From: Solimonas sp041659605
GTDB lineage: Bacteria > Pseudomonadota > Gammaproteobacteria > Nevskiales > Nevskiaceae
DNA: 64,000 nucleotides
Direction: 5' to 3'
NCBI GenBank assembly: GCA_041659605.1
Contig: JBAZXW010000001.1
Location: 248,001 to 312,000, forward strand
Of this stretch, positions 1 to 9,858 are shown piece after piece (positions within the stretch are counted from its first letter, which is position 1; every line of letters begins with the position of its first letter). A model generated the notes under the pieces. The model searched no databases. It was not told where the DNA came from and saw nothing but the letters and a program-made list of their open reading frames with translations. A program made the position numbers and the translations under genes.

Positions 1-1
1 G

Positions 2-898
2 ACCGCGTCGATGCTCAAAGGCGTGGCGATGAAACCGCCGCCGCCCGGAAAGGACTATTCGGACGTCTCGCTGGCACAGGATCTTCTGACCCTGCAGACC
101 GACGCCCCCCTGCCTGGCGTCGACATCAAGCCGGAACAGCGCTGGGTTCCTCTGCAGCGCATTTCGCTGGCAGGCAAGTTCCTCAACGAGGCGGTCGCCG
201 ACCCGTTGGTCCCCAAGGAGCAGGAAAGACAGCACGAGGCGGTGCGCTTTCCGATTATCAAGTCGGCGATCACCGATTCGACGCTGTTCACCGCCCTGAC
301 CCATCCGCTGCGCACGCTGGTCAACGACCTGATGCTCAAGTCGGCCACCTCGCGCATCACCGGCACGGCGGAAGCACGGCGCATGGCCGAAGTGCTTCAG
401 CAGGTGCTGGTGCAGTTCGATCTGGCGCCCGACTTCGTTCGTGAGGCAATGCTCAGTGCGCAACCGATCAACGAGCAGCAGATCTCCTCGTTCTTCGAGT
501 CGCAGAAAGAGCAGGTCAACCAGCGGCGCGAGGCGGTCGTCGCCGAGGCCAAGCGGCTCGTGATCCGCGAGCTGGAACTGCGCACCTTCGGCCGCTCGGT
601 GCCGCAGGCGGCGATCAAGTTCCTCAATACCTGCTGGGGGCCGCTGCTGGTCAAGGGCCTGCTGCAACACGGCGCCGACAGCGCCCACTGGCGCACCGGC
701 ATCGAGCGCATGGAAAGCATGCTTGACCAGTTGGAGATTTCCGATTGCCAGATGCCACCGCCCGCCGAGTGGCAGCAAACCGCAGCAGCCATGGGCAAGG
801 ATTTGCTCGGCGGCGGCTTGTCGGATGACCGCGTCAAGCGCGCGCTGGCATTGCTCGACGCGGCCTGGCAGGCCCCCAAGCAGCCGATGTCGTTCTGA
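2..898 (+). CDS. DUF1631 family protein, 3' part (start lies before the window)
   Basis: The reading frame is open to the left edge, and the first in-frame Met (position 11) is followed at once by protein that looks internal, so I read this as the C-terminal ~298 residues of a larger protein. The HPLRTLVNDLM stretch near residue 98 and the helical, charged layout resemble the C-terminal half of DUF1631 proteins, which are usually 600-800 residues and of unknown function. I see no signal peptide or membrane segment. It converges on clpX, and a strong hairpin terminator follows the stop codon. The family call rests on remembered similarity of a few motifs, so it is moderately sure; the gene itself is certain. 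Confidence 0.75.
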   Translation, partial: TASMLKGVAMKPPPPGKDYSDVSLAQDLLTLQTDAPLPGVDIKPEQRWVPLQRISLAGKFLNEAVADPLVPKEQERQHEAVRFPIIKSAITDSTLFTALTHPLRTLVNDLMLKSATSRITGTAEARRMAEVLQQVLVQFDLAPDFVREAMLSAQPINEQQISSFFESQKEQVNQRREAVVAEAKRLVIRELELRTFGRSVPQAAIKFLNTCWGPLLVKGLLQHGADSAHWRTGIERMESMLDQLEISDCQMPPPAEWQQTAAAMGKDLLGGGLSDDRVKRALALLDAAWQAPKQPMSF

Positions 899-912
899 CT
901 TCAACCCACGAA

Positions 913-938
913 AAAGCCCCGCCATGCGGCGGGGCTTT
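913..938. terminator. Bidirectional intrinsic terminator between the DUF1631 gene and clpX
   Basis: The arms 913-923 and 928-938 form a perfect 11-bp GC-rich stem with a 4-nt ATGC loop. A-runs on the left and T-runs on the right make it able to stop transcripts from both convergent genes. Confidence 0.9.
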
Positions 939-958
939 GGTCATCGATCGCAGGGGAT

Positions 959-2236
<1,278 letters not shown>

Positions 2237-2274
2237 CGTCCTTCCTCGTCCGGGCAACTACACCCGGCCACATC

Positions 2275-2302
2275 TGTATAGCACAGTGTCATTTTCCTGC
2301 AA
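2275..2302 (-). promoter_or_regulatory. Putative sigma-70 promoter of clpX
   Basis: On the minus strand a -35-like TTGCAG (2302-2297) and a -10 TATACA (2280-2275) are 16 bp apart, with predicted start near 2268, about 30 nt before the clpX ATG. A small GCGTC/GACGC hairpin with a T-rich loop (2308-2322) lies between clpP and this promoter. Confidence 0.45.
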
Positions 2303-2336
2303 AACCAGCGTCAAAAAGACGCCCCCAATGTGCCAC

Positions 2337-2957
2337 TTATGCCGCTGAAACAGCCCGCTGAGCGAGAATGTGGTCGATCAGACCGTATTCCCTGGCCTGT
2401 TCGGCGTTCATGAAGAAATCGCGCTCGACGTCGCGGGAGATCTTGTCGAGCGTTTGACCGGTGTGCTCGGACATCATCTTGTTCAGGCGCTCGCGCAGAT
2501 AAAGGATCTCCCGCGCCTGGATCTCGATGTCGGTGGCCTGGCCCTGCGCGCCGCCGGACGGCTGGTGAATCATCACGCGCGTGTTCGGCAGCGCGTAGCG
2601 CTTGCCTTTGGCACCGGCCGACAGCAGGAACGCGCCCATGCTGGCCGCCTGGCCGATGCACATCGTGGTGACGTCCGGCTTGATGAAACGCATCGTGTCG
2701 TAGATCGACAGGCCGGAGGTGATCACGCCACCCGGCGAGTTGATGTAGAGGTGGATGTCCTTGTCCGGATTTTCCGATTCCAGGAACAGCAGCTGCGCGA
2801 CGACCAGGTTGGCCATGTAATCGTCGATCGGCCCGACGATGAACACGACCCGCTCCTTGAGCAGGCGCGAGTAGATGTCGAATGCGCGTTCGCCGCGGGC
2901 GGTCTGCTCGACCACCATGGGAACGAGGTGCTGCGCGCGGGTCTGAATATCGGTCAT
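2337..2957 (-). CDS. clpP: ATP-dependent Clp protease proteolytic subunit ClpP
   Basis: Serine protease that forms the tetradecameric chamber of ClpXP. The catalytic triad is visible as Ser106 (GQAASMG), His131 (MIHQP) and Asp180 (ERDFF). The 206-aa length, with a short N-terminal extension before the mature core, is typical of gammaproteobacterial ClpP. The handle helix (LNKMMSEHTG) and the hydrophobic cleft region are in the expected order. It lies between tig and clpX, the standard arrangement tig-clpP-clpX, and is probably co-transcribed from tig. Confidence 0.98.
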   Translation of the reverse strand: MTDIQTRAQHLVPMVVEQTARGERAFDIYSRLLKERVVFIVGPIDDYMANLVVAQLLFLESENPDKDIHLYINSPGGVITSGLSIYDTMRFIKPDVTTMCIGQAASMGAFLLSAGAKGKRYALPNTRVMIHQPSGGAQGQATDIEIQAREILYLRERLNKMMSEHTGQTLDKISRDVERDFFMNAEQAREYGLIDHILAQRAVSAA

Positions 2958-2989
2958 GGGGCGTGCCTGGTGGTTCCGGGTTGGGGGGA

Positions 2990-3011
2990 GTCCGGTACCA
3001 GCGTACCGGAC
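2990..3011. other. Hairpin between tig and clpP
   Basis: The arms 2990-2997 and 3004-3011 form a perfect 8-bp stem with a 6-nt loop in the 66-nt gap between tig and clpP. No T-run follows on the minus strand, so this could be an RNA processing or stability hairpin rather than a terminator. Confidence 0.5.
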
Positions 3012-3023
3012 CCCGGGACTTCT

Positions 3024-4358
3024 TTACGCCTTCGCTGCGGCCGCTGCGGCCTGGGGATTCAGCAGTTCGTCGAGGGTCGAGGGTTTCTCGTTGATCGTGC
3101 CGCCGGCGACCAGCGCATCGACGACCTGATCTTCAAGCGCCATCGCGCCCAGCCCCTGCATCAGATCCGGACGTGAGCGGTAGAACGCCTTGACCTGATC
3201 CGGCTGCTCGTAATCCGCCGCCATGTTGTCGAGCGCCTTGTCCATGCGCGCGGGATCGAGCTTGATCTCTCTAGCCTTGATGACCTCGCCGATCAGCAGG
3301 CCGAGGCTGACGCGACGCCGCGCCTGCTGCTCGAACACGCCGTCCGGCAGCATCTCCTTGAGCTTCTCGGGATCAGCCTTGGCCATGTTCATGCGCGCGG
3401 CCGCTTCCTGGCGCATGCGCGGAATTTCCTGGTGGATCAGCGCATCCGGCACGTCGATCGGGTTGGCTGCAAGCAGCTGGTCGAGCGCCTGCGACTTGAG
3501 GCGGTTCTGCACGCCCTTGTCGCGCTCCTTCTCCAGCGCCGTCTTGCACTTGGCACGCAGCGCCGAGACGTCGCCGCCATCCTCCACGCCGTGGGTCTTG
3601 AGAAAGTCCGCGTCAATCTCCGGCAGATGCACTGCCTCGACCGACTTGAGCGTCATCTCGAACTGCGCGGTCTGGCCGCGGAGGTTCTCGGCGCGGTAAT
3701 CCTCGGGGAAGCGCACGTCGACGACGAACTGCTCGCCGGCCGCGTGCCCGACGACACCGTTTTCGAGATCAGGCAGGAACTGGCTGGCACCGATCTCGAA
3801 GCTGACGTCCTTGCCCTCGCCGCCGGCGAAGGCCTCACCGTTGAGCTTGCCGAGGAAGTCGATCTTGACGCGGTCGCCGGAAGCGGCCGCGCGCTCGACC
3901 GCTGCGAAATCGCGGCGCGCCTTGCGCAGGTTCTCGACCAGCTTGTCGATGTCCGCCTCGGACACTTCGACCAGCGGCTTCTCGATCTGCAGCGAGCTGA
4001 GCGCCTGCAGCTTGATTTCCGGATAGACCTCGAAGTGCGCGACGTATTCGAGCGCTTCGCCGATCTTCTCGACGGTGATATCGATCTTCGGCTGGCCGGC
4101 GGGGTTCACGCCGGCCTGGCTGATCGCTTCGGGATAGGTCTGCTGGACGATGTCGGAGATCGCGTCCAGGCGAGCCGATTCACCGAACTGCTGCTCGACC
4201 ACCTTGCGCGGTGCCTTGCCCGGACGGAAACCCGGCAGCTTGGCGCGGCTGGCGTAGCGCTTGAGACGCTCGTCGACCGCCTTGGCCACGCGCTCGGCGG
4301 GCACACGAACACGCATCTGCCGGCGCAGTCCGCCCGGCGATTCGACATTAACGTCCAT
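3024..4358 (-). CDS. tig: Trigger factor, ribosome-bound chaperone and prolyl isomerase
   Basis: First chaperone met by nascent chains at the ribosome exit tunnel. The N-terminal ribosome-binding domain carries the signature GFRPGKAP (about residues 42-49, the FRK loop region). It is followed by an FKBP-type isomerase domain (about 150-245, with GDRVKIDFLGKLNGE) and a long helical C-terminal substrate-binding domain. The length of 444 aa fits the family (about 430-450). The ATG at 4358 begins the conserved MDVNVESPGGLRR; the open frame upstream runs into the tRNA-Leu gene and is not coding. First gene of the tig-clpP-clpX group. Confidence 0.98.
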   Translation of the reverse strand: MDVNVESPGGLRRQMRVRVPAERVAKAVDERLKRYASRAKLPGFRPGKAPRKVVEQQFGESARLDAISDIVQQTYPEAISQAGVNPAGQPKIDITVEKIGEALEYVAHFEVYPEIKLQALSSLQIEKPLVEVSEADIDKLVENLRKARRDFAAVERAAASGDRVKIDFLGKLNGEAFAGGEGKDVSFEIGASQFLPDLENGVVGHAAGEQFVVDVRFPEDYRAENLRGQTAQFEMTLKSVEAVHLPEIDADFLKTHGVEDGGDVSALRAKCKTALEKERDKGVQNRLKSQALDQLLAANPIDVPDALIHQEIPRMRQEAAARMNMAKADPEKLKEMLPDGVFEQQARRRVSLGLLIGEVIKAREIKLDPARMDKALDNMAADYEQPDQVKAFYRSRPDLMQGLGAMALEDQVVDALVAGGTINEKPSTLDELLNPQAAAAAAKA

Positions 4359-4411
4359 TTTCAACACTCTGAAGTAATTGGGTTTTGTTGCGTCTTCGAA
4401 GGGGCCGCGAC

Positions 4412-4496
4412 TGGTGCGAAAGGAGAGACTCGAACTCTCACGCCTTGCGGCGCTGGAACCTAAATCCAGTGCGTCTACCAATTCCGCCACTTTCGC
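4412..4496 (-). tRNA. tRNA-Leu (anticodon UAG)
   Basis: Read on the minus strand, the 7-bp acceptor stem is GCGAAAG/CTTTCGC. The anticodon stem CTGGA/TCCAG encloses the loop TTTAGGT, giving anticodon UAG, which reads CUN leucine codons. There is a long variable arm, as in class II tRNAs, and a T-arm containing GTTCGAGTC. CCA is encoded at the 3' end (4412-4414). A -10-like TATACT lies at 4511-4506, just upstream. A tRNA-Leu directly before tig is a common gammaproteobacterial arrangement. Confidence 0.97.
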
Positions 4497-4583
4497 GGGT
4501 CGCGCAGTATAGCAGCGCAAAACGTCGCGCTTGGCCTCGATCGGCTACCCTTCCGCACCCCGCTCCCCTGCCCCCCGCGGCTT

Positions 4584-5624
4584 ATGCATCCGGATTCCAG
4601 CGATCGCCGTCGCCCGCTGTGGTTCTACCTCGCCCTGGCCCTGGCACTGGCGGCTGCGATCTGTGCGGCACTGGTGTCGGGCCCGGTTGCCATCTCGCCG
4701 TCCAGGGTGGCGTCCCTGCTCGGCTGGCCGGTCGATGCCCCGCTCGACGCGTTCGAGCGCACGGCGCTGCTGCAGATCCGCCTGCCGCGGGTGATGCTCG
4801 CCCTTGTCGTCGGCGCCGCCCTCGCAGTCGCCGGCGCCGGGATGCAGGGCATCGTGCGCAATCCGCTCGCCGACCCCGGCTTGATCGGTGTGTCCGCCGG
4901 AGCGGCGCTCGCCGCCGCCGCGTTCATCGTGCTCGGCGTTGGCGCGACGCTGCCGCCGGCGCTGACCCTGCCCGTCGTCAGCTTCGCCGGCGGCGCCGTC
5001 GCCGCCTGGGCGGTGCTGCGCCTGAGCCTCGTCGACGGCCGCACGCGGGTCGCGACGATGCTGCTCGCCGGTCTCGCGCTCAACGCCGTGGCGGGCGCCG
5101 GCATCGCCTTGCTGTCCTACGTCGCCGACGATTTCGCCCTGCGCGCGGTCACGCTGTGGATGTTCGGCTCGCTGGGCCGCGCCAGCGCCGCCGAGTTGAC
5201 GGTGGGGATGCCGCTGCTGCTGGTGGCGATGCTCGCCATTCCGCTGCATGCAAGATCCCTCAACGCGCTGCTGCTCGGCGAAGCCGAGGCACAGCATCTG
5301 GGCGTCGACGTCGAATCCCTGAAACGCCGGATGATCGCGCTGGTGGTCCTGGCCGTCGCCGCCGCGGTCGCGCTGGCCGGCAGCATCGGCTTCATCGGTC
5401 TGATCGTGCCGCAGCTGGTCCGGTTGTGGATCGGCCCCGACCACCGCAGGCTGCTGCCCGCATCCATGCTGCTGGGCGCCTTGCTCCTGCTGCTCGCCGA
5501 TACCGCGGCGCGCTCGCTGTTTGCGCCGGCGGAGCTGCCGATCGGCGTGTTGACGGCACTGATCGGCGGCCCCTTCTTCATCGCCCTGCTGCTGCGCTAT
5601 CGCGACCGGGTAGAAATGTCATGA
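4584..5624 (+). CDS. hmuU: FecCD/HmuU-type ABC transporter permease (haem, siderophore or cobalamin)
   Basis: Polytopic inner-membrane permease of the BtuC/FecCD family, 346 aa with about nine or ten hydrophobic segments. Family marks are RLPRVMLALVVGAALAVAGA near residue 70, the GMQGIVRNPLADPGLIGVS stretch, and the C-terminal FIGLIVPQLVRL that contacts the ATPase. The stop codon overlaps the start of the ATPase gene (ATGA, 5621-5624), so the two are translationally coupled. No periplasmic binding protein and no TonB-dependent receptor lie in the window, so the substrate cannot be fixed. Haemin is my best guess from overall likeness to HmuU. The start codon has no clear ribosome-binding site. 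Confidence 0.85.
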   Translation: MHPDSSDRRRPLWFYLALALALAAAICAALVSGPVAISPSRVASLLGWPVDAPLDAFERTALLQIRLPRVMLALVVGAALAVAGAGMQGIVRNPLADPGLIGVSAGAALAAAAFIVLGVGATLPPALTLPVVSFAGGAVAAWAVLRLSLVDGRTRVATMLLAGLALNAVAGAGIALLSYVADDFALRAVTLWMFGSLGRASAAELTVGMPLLLVAMLAIPLHARSLNALLLGEAEAQHLGVDVESLKRRMIALVVLAVAAAVALAGSIGFIGLIVPQLVRLWIGPDHRRLLPASMLLGALLLLLADTAARSLFAPAELPIGVLTALIGGPFFIALLLRYRDRVEMS

Positions 5625-6403
5625 GCATCCTGGCGCGGGACCTGTCGTACGCGATCGACGGCCGGCCGCTACTGGCCCAGGTCTCTGTGCGCGCACAGAC
5701 CGGCAAGCTGCACGCGGTCCTGGGCCCCAACGGCGCCGGCAAATCGACGCTGTTGAAACTGCTCTCCGGCGAACTGCGCCCGGACGCCGGACAGGTCGAG
5801 TGCGCGGGACGTCCGCTGCGCGCCTGGACGCCGCGCGAGCTGGCGCGGCTGCGGGCGGTGTTGCCGCAACGCGACCAGCTCAGCTTCGGCTTCACCGTCG
5901 CCGAAGTCGTGCACCTGGGACGCCTGCCGTGCCCGGACCTGCCGCCGGAGCAGGAGCGGGCGATCATTGATGCCGCGCTGGCGCGCACCGGCGTCGGCCA
6001 TCTGCGCGAGCGCCGCTATCCGAGCCTGTCCGGCGGCGAGCGCGCGCGCGTGCAGCTCGCGCGCGTGCTCGCGCAGATCTGGAATCCGGTAGAACTGGGC
6101 CCGCGTGCGCTGCTGCTGGACGAACCGACGGCGAGCCTCGATCTCGCCCACCAGCATCGCTGCCTGCGCGTCGCGCGCGAAGTCGCCACCGAGGGCGTCG
6201 CGGTGGTCGTGGTCCTGCACGATCCGAATCTGGCGATGAGCTATGCGGACGAAGCCACCCTGCTCTGCTGCGGCGAGGCGATCGCCCAGGGGACGCCGGA
6301 ATCCGTGCTGACGCCGGAGCGGCTGGCAAACATCTACGGCGTGAACGTGGAGCTGCTGCGCGTGGCCGGCGCGAGCCGGCCGTACATCGCGGTCAGGCCT
6401 TAG
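5621..6403 (+). CDS. hmuV: ABC transporter ATP-binding protein, HmuV-like
   Basis: ATPase partner of the preceding permease, 260 aa. It shows Walker A GPNGAGKST (about residues 35-43), a Q-loop (VLPQRDQ), the signature LSGGERARVQLARVLAQ, Walker B ALLLDEPTASLD and the switch His in VLHDPNL. The insert between signature and Walker B (IWNPVELGPRALLLDEPT) is like that of haem importer HmuV proteins, which supports a haemin role. It starts inside the stop codon of the permease gene. Its last 11 bases overlap the end of the convergent DUF808 gene. Confidence 0.9.
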   Translation: MSILARDLSYAIDGRPLLAQVSVRAQTGKLHAVLGPNGAGKSTLLKLLSGELRPDAGQVECAGRPLRAWTPRELARLRAVLPQRDQLSFGFTVAEVVHLGRLPCPDLPPEQERAIIDAALARTGVGHLRERRYPSLSGGERARVQLARVLAQIWNPVELGPRALLLDEPTASLDLAHQHRCLRVAREVATEGVAVVVVLHDPNLAMSYADEATLLCCGEAIAQGTPESVLTPERLANIYGVNVELLRVAGASRPYIAVRP

Positions 6404-7328
6404 CGTCCTGACCGCGGCGGGAACGCAGCCGCCCCCACAGCTGCACCAGCAGCAGCACGATGCCGCCGCTGGCAATGCCGATGATCGCCTGCGCCAGTGC
6501 GGTCAACAGCGCGCCGGCCGCCGGCACCCCTGCGACGGCCGCCGCAGCGTGCTCGATGGCGTGATGCAGCGCGGGAATACCGTGCGCGAGGATGCCGCCG
6601 CCGACCAGGAACATCGCGGCGGTTCCGGCGACCGACAGCGTCTTCATCAGATACGGCGCCAGCTGCAGCAGCGCGGCGCCAATCCGGCGCGACAAGGCGC
6701 CCGAGCGGCGGTTCAGATGCATGCCCAGATCGTCGAGCTTGACGATGCCGGCAACGAAGCCATAGACGCCCACCGTCATGACGATCGCGATCCCCGACAG
6801 GACCGCGAGCTGCTTGGCGAAAACTGCGTCGGCGACCGTGCCCAGGGTGATGACGACGATCTCGGCGGAGAGAACGAAGTCGGTGCGGATCGCGCCCTTG
6901 ATCTTCTCCTGTTCGAACGCGACCAGATCGACTGCCGGATCGGCAACGGCCTTCAGATGGTCGGCGTGATGCGTCGCGTCCTCTGCGGCGCTGTGCAGGA
7001 ACTTGTGCGCAAGCTTCTCGAAGCCCTCAAAGCACAGATACGCGCCGCCGAGCATCAGCATCGGCAGAATCGCCCACGGCGCAAGCGCACTGATCGCCAG
7101 GGCCGCAGGCACCAGGATCAGCTTGTTGCGGAACGAGCCCTTGGCCACCGCCCAGACGACCGGAAGCTCGCGATCCGCGGCGACGCCGGCAACCTGCTGC
7201 GCGTTGAGCGCCAGGTCGTCGCCGAGAACGCCTGCGGTCTTCTGCGCGGCGACCTTGGTCATCACCGTGACATCGTCGAGGAGGGTCGCGATGTCGTCGA
7301 TCAGTGCAAACAGGCTGCTGCCCGCCAT
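6393..7328 (-). CDS. DUF808 family membrane protein (YedI-like)
   Basis: 311-aa inner-membrane protein. The N-terminus MAGSSLFALIDDIATLLDDV and the KTAGVLGDDLALNA motif are typical of the DUF808/YedI family, whose function is not established. Several hydrophobic stretches span the middle and C-terminal parts, and the C-terminus is basic. A GAGG ribosome-binding site precedes the ATG at 7328. It converges on and overlaps the ABC ATPase gene by 11 nt and is divergent from dusA. It stands alone as a transcription unit. Confidence 0.88.
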   Translation of the reverse strand: MAGSSLFALIDDIATLLDDVTVMTKVAAQKTAGVLGDDLALNAQQVAGVAADRELPVVWAVAKGSFRNKLILVPAALAISALAPWAILPMLMLGGAYLCFEGFEKLAHKFLHSAAEDATHHADHLKAVADPAVDLVAFEQEKIKGAIRTDFVLSAEIVVITLGTVADAVFAKQLAVLSGIAIVMTVGVYGFVAGIVKLDDLGMHLNRRSGALSRRIGAALLQLAPYLMKTLSVAGTAAMFLVGGGILAHGIPALHHAIEHAAAAVAGVPAAGALLTALAQAIIGIASGGIVLLLVQLWGRLRSRRGQDAKA

Positions 7329-7479
7329 AAGCCTCGTCCTGGATCAGTCTTTGGGAGTCGTCGGCCCGCCCCTTTTGAACTCGACGGGGGCAATCGACCG
7401 ACGGCACAGCATACCGGCGACTGGGGCCTGGAGTCCGGCAAAAGGGACCGCGACGGTCGGAAATGCCCGGCCGGCCGTG

Positions 7480-7485
7480 TAAAAT
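7480..7485 (+). promoter_or_regulatory. -10 element of dusA; transcript possibly leaderless
   Basis: TAAAAT ends seven bases before the dusA ATG (7492), and no Shine-Dalgarno is visible. A start of transcription at or next to the A of the ATG would give a leaderless mRNA. I see no good -35 at 16-18 bp. Confidence 0.4.
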
Positions 7486-7491
7486 TGGGTG

Positions 7492-8499
7492 ATGACTGTG
7501 ACTTCCCCCCATTCGCCCTGGCGTTTTTCGGTGGCCCCGATGCTGGACTGGACCGACCGCCATTGCCGGTTCTTCCTGCGCCAGATGTCGCACCATGCGC
7601 GGCTATACACCGAGATGGTGTGCACGCAGGCGCTGATCTACGGGCCGCGCCGACGCCTGCTGCGCCACGAACCCGCGGAGCATCCGGTCGCGCTGCAGCT
7701 GGGCGGAGCGGAGATTGGCGAGCTGGTGCAATGCGCCGAGTTCGCCGAGCAGTGGCGCTACGACGAGGTCAACCTCAACTGCGGCTGCCCGTCCGACAAG
7801 GTTCAGGAGGGCCGCTTCGGCGCCTGCCTGATGAACGAACCCCGGCGGGTTGCGGAGTCCGTGCGCGCGATGCGCCAGGCAACCTCGCTGCCAGTGACGG
7901 TCAAGCACCGCATCGGCGTCGACGAGTCCGAGGATTACGCGTTCATGCGCCACTTCGTCGAGACCGTGGCCGCGGAAGGTTGCACGGTCTTCATCGTGCA
8001 CGCGCGCAAAGCCTGGCTGCAGGGCCTCTCGCCCAAGGAGAATCGCGAAGTTCCGCCGCTGCAGTACGAGCAGGTGTACCGGCTCAAGCAGGAGTTTCCG
8101 CAGCTGACCATCGTCATCAACGGTGGCATCAAGACACTGGACGAGAGCGACGCGCATCTGCGTCACGTCGATGGCGTCATGATCGGGCGCGAGGTCTACG
8201 ACCATCCGTACCTGCTCGCCGAGGTCGATCGCCGGATGTTCGCGGATGCGCGCCCGGCGCCGCCGCGCCACGAGGTGATCGAACTGCTCAAGCCCTACGT
8301 CGCGCGCGAACTCGACAGCGGCACGCCGCTGGGTCACATCACCCGCCACATCCTCGGCCTTTACCGCGGCCTGCCGGGCGCACGCGGCTTCCGGCGCACG
8401 CTGTCCGAAGGCGTGCATCACGGCGCCGGCGACCTCGAGCTGCTCGACCACGCGCTGGCCGAAGTGGATTCCGCTCCAACCCAAGCCTTTGCTGCCTGA
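7492..8499 (+). CDS. dusA: tRNA-dihydrouridine synthase DusA
   Basis: FMN enzyme that reduces uridines in the tRNA D-loop (U20/U20a in E. coli). A TIM-barrel with the N-terminal SVAPMLDWTDRHCRFF typical of DusA, the LNCGCPSDKVQ motif, and the catalytic Cys112 in GRFGACLM. The C-terminal helical domain includes HITRHILGL. The protein has 335 aa from the ATG at 7492; a GTG three bases earlier is possible but less likely. It heads a probable dusA-ppiA-lpxH unit: the next start lies within a few bases of its stop. Confidence 0.95.
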   Translation: MTVTSPHSPWRFSVAPMLDWTDRHCRFFLRQMSHHARLYTEMVCTQALIYGPRRRLLRHEPAEHPVALQLGGAEIGELVQCAEFAEQWRYDEVNLNCGCPSDKVQEGRFGACLMNEPRRVAESVRAMRQATSLPVTVKHRIGVDESEDYAFMRHFVETVAAEGCTVFIVHARKAWLQGLSPKENREVPPLQYEQVYRLKQEFPQLTIVINGGIKTLDESDAHLRHVDGVMIGREVYDHPYLLAEVDRRMFADARPAPPRHEVIELLKPYVARELDSGTPLGHITRHILGLYRGLPGARGFRRTLSEGVHHGAGDLELLDHALAEVDSAPTQAFAA

Positions 8500-8503
8500 A
8501 CCC

Positions 8504-9097
8504 ATGAAACCCCGATCAATGAAACGCCTTCTCTCCCTCCTCCTGCTGACCCTGACGATGAACACTGCCAACGCCGCCGCACCCGTCCGCGTACTCATGG
8601 AAACCTCCATGGGCAACATCACACTCGAACTCGACGCCGACAAGGCGCCGAAGTCGGTCGCCAACTTCGTGCAGTACGCCAAGGACAAGCACTACGACGG
8701 CCTCGTTTTCCACCGCGTGATCAAGAACTTCATGATCCAGGGCGGCGGCTACGACGAGACCTATGCGCAGCGCAATACGCGCGCGCCGATCGACAACGAG
8801 GCCAAGAACGGACTGAAGAACGCCCGCGGCACGGTCGCGATGGCGCGCACCTCGGTGCCGAACTCGGCCACTTCGCAGTTCTTCATCAACCATGGCGACA
8901 ACGCTTTTCTCGACTACCCGGGCCAGGACGGCTGGGGCTACGCCGTGTTCGGCAAGGTGGTCGAAGGCATGGACGTGGTCGACAAGATCGGGACGACGCC
9001 GACCGGCAACATTCCGCCGTTCGGCCGCGACGTGCCGACGACGCCGGTCGTGATCAAGCACGTGACCGTCGTCGAGGCGTCCGCCAAGAGCAAGTAA
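8504..9097 (+). CDS. ppiA: Periplasmic peptidyl-prolyl cis-trans isomerase (cyclophilin type)
   Basis: 197-aa cyclophilin with a cleavable signal peptide (basic start, LLSLLLLTLT core, cleavage near ANA-AAP), so it works in the periplasm on folding envelope proteins. Catalytic and binding motifs of the fold are present: FHRVIKNFMIQGGGY, with the active-site Arg in FHRV, and SQFFINHGDN. The start could be 8504 or 8519 (MKRLLSLL); neither has a clear ribosome-binding site. Both lie right after the dusA stop, so coupling is likely. PpiA is the best fit because PpiB lacks a signal peptide. Confidence 0.92.
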   Translation: MKPRSMKRLLSLLLLTLTMNTANAAAPVRVLMETSMGNITLELDADKAPKSVANFVQYAKDKHYDGLVFHRVIKNFMIQGGGYDETYAQRNTRAPIDNEAKNGLKNARGTVAMARTSVPNSATSQFFINHGDNAFLDYPGQDGWGYAVFGKVVEGMDVVDKIGTTPTGNIPPFGRDVPTTPVVIKHVTVVEASAKSK

Positions 9098-9110
9098 GGG
9101 ACCAGCGCGC

Positions 9111-9830
9111 ATGGCCGCGCTGTTTCTTTCCGATTTGCACCTGCCCGCCGAGCCCTCGCCCTTGCGCGAGGGCTTTCTGCGTTTTCTGGCCGGCCCGGCG
9201 TGCGACGCCCGGTCGGTCTACCTGCTCGGCGACATCTTCGAGTACTGGATCGGCGACGACGTCGGCCTGCAGGTCTACGCCGAGGAAGTCGCGGCGCTGC
9301 GCGCGTTGACGGCGCGCGGCGTCGAGGTCCGCTTCATGCACGGCAACCGCGACTTCCTGGTCGGGCGCCGCTTCGCACGTGCCACGGGCGTGGCGCTGAT
9401 GCGGGATCCGACGGCGCTCGAACTCGATGGCCGCCGCGCGCTGCTCTCGCACGGCGATCTCTGGTGTACCGACGACCATGCCTACCAGCGCTGGCGCCGC
9501 TTCTCGCGCAATCGTCTGGCCCAGGCGATCTTCGCGCGGCTGCCGCGCAGCCTGCGCGAGCGCGTCGCCGGCGGCTTGCGCAGCCACAGCAGCAGCGAAA
9601 AGCGCTACAAGCCGGAGGCGATCATGGACGTGAACCCGGCGGCGATCGTGCAAGGCTTCCGCCACAGCGGCACGCGGCTGATGATCCACGGCCACACCCA
9701 TCGCCCGGCCGACCACGCCCTGAGCGTCGACGGACAGCCCGCGCAGCGCATTGTCCTTGCCGATTGGCATCCGGAACGCATGGAATACATCGTCGCCACC
9801 ACAGAAGGCCTCCACCGCCTGTCGGTCTGA
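9111..9830 (+). CDS. lpxH: UDP-2,3-diacylglucosamine pyrophosphatase LpxH
   Basis: Lipid A pathway enzyme that hydrolyses UDP-2,3-diacylglucosamine to lipid X at the inner membrane. Metallophosphoesterase with two-metal ligands Asp8, His10, Asp41, Asn79 (HGNRD), His114 (LLSHGD) and His195/His197 (HGHTH). The GDIFEYWIGDD motif is diagnostic for LpxH. The length of 239 aa equals the family norm. It follows ppiA by 13 nt, matching the ppi-lpxH pairing seen in other gammaproteobacteria. Confidence 0.96.
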   Translation: MAALFLSDLHLPAEPSPLREGFLRFLAGPACDARSVYLLGDIFEYWIGDDVGLQVYAEEVAALRALTARGVEVRFMHGNRDFLVGRRFARATGVALMRDPTALELDGRRALLSHGDLWCTDDHAYQRWRRFSRNRLAQAIFARLPRSLRERVAGGLRSHSSSEKRYKPEAIMDVNPAAIVQGFRHSGTRLMIHGHTHRPADHALSVDGQPAQRIVLADWHPERMEYIVATTEGLHRLSV

Positions 9831-9858
9831 ACCTCTGCGGTTGCCGCCGCGGCTCTCC

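Noticed and set aside
4385..5620. Upstream part of the open frame that ends as the ABC ATPase gene
   Set aside because: It overlaps tRNA-Leu and lies out of frame within the permease gene; the real ATPase start is the ATG at 5621 in the ATGA overlap.
6549..8507. Long plus-strand open frame (652 codons) over the DUF808 gene and dusA
   Set aside because: It runs antisense to DUF808 and out of frame through dusA, is Arg/Gln/His-rich without any domain, and both overlapped genes have clear family motifs.
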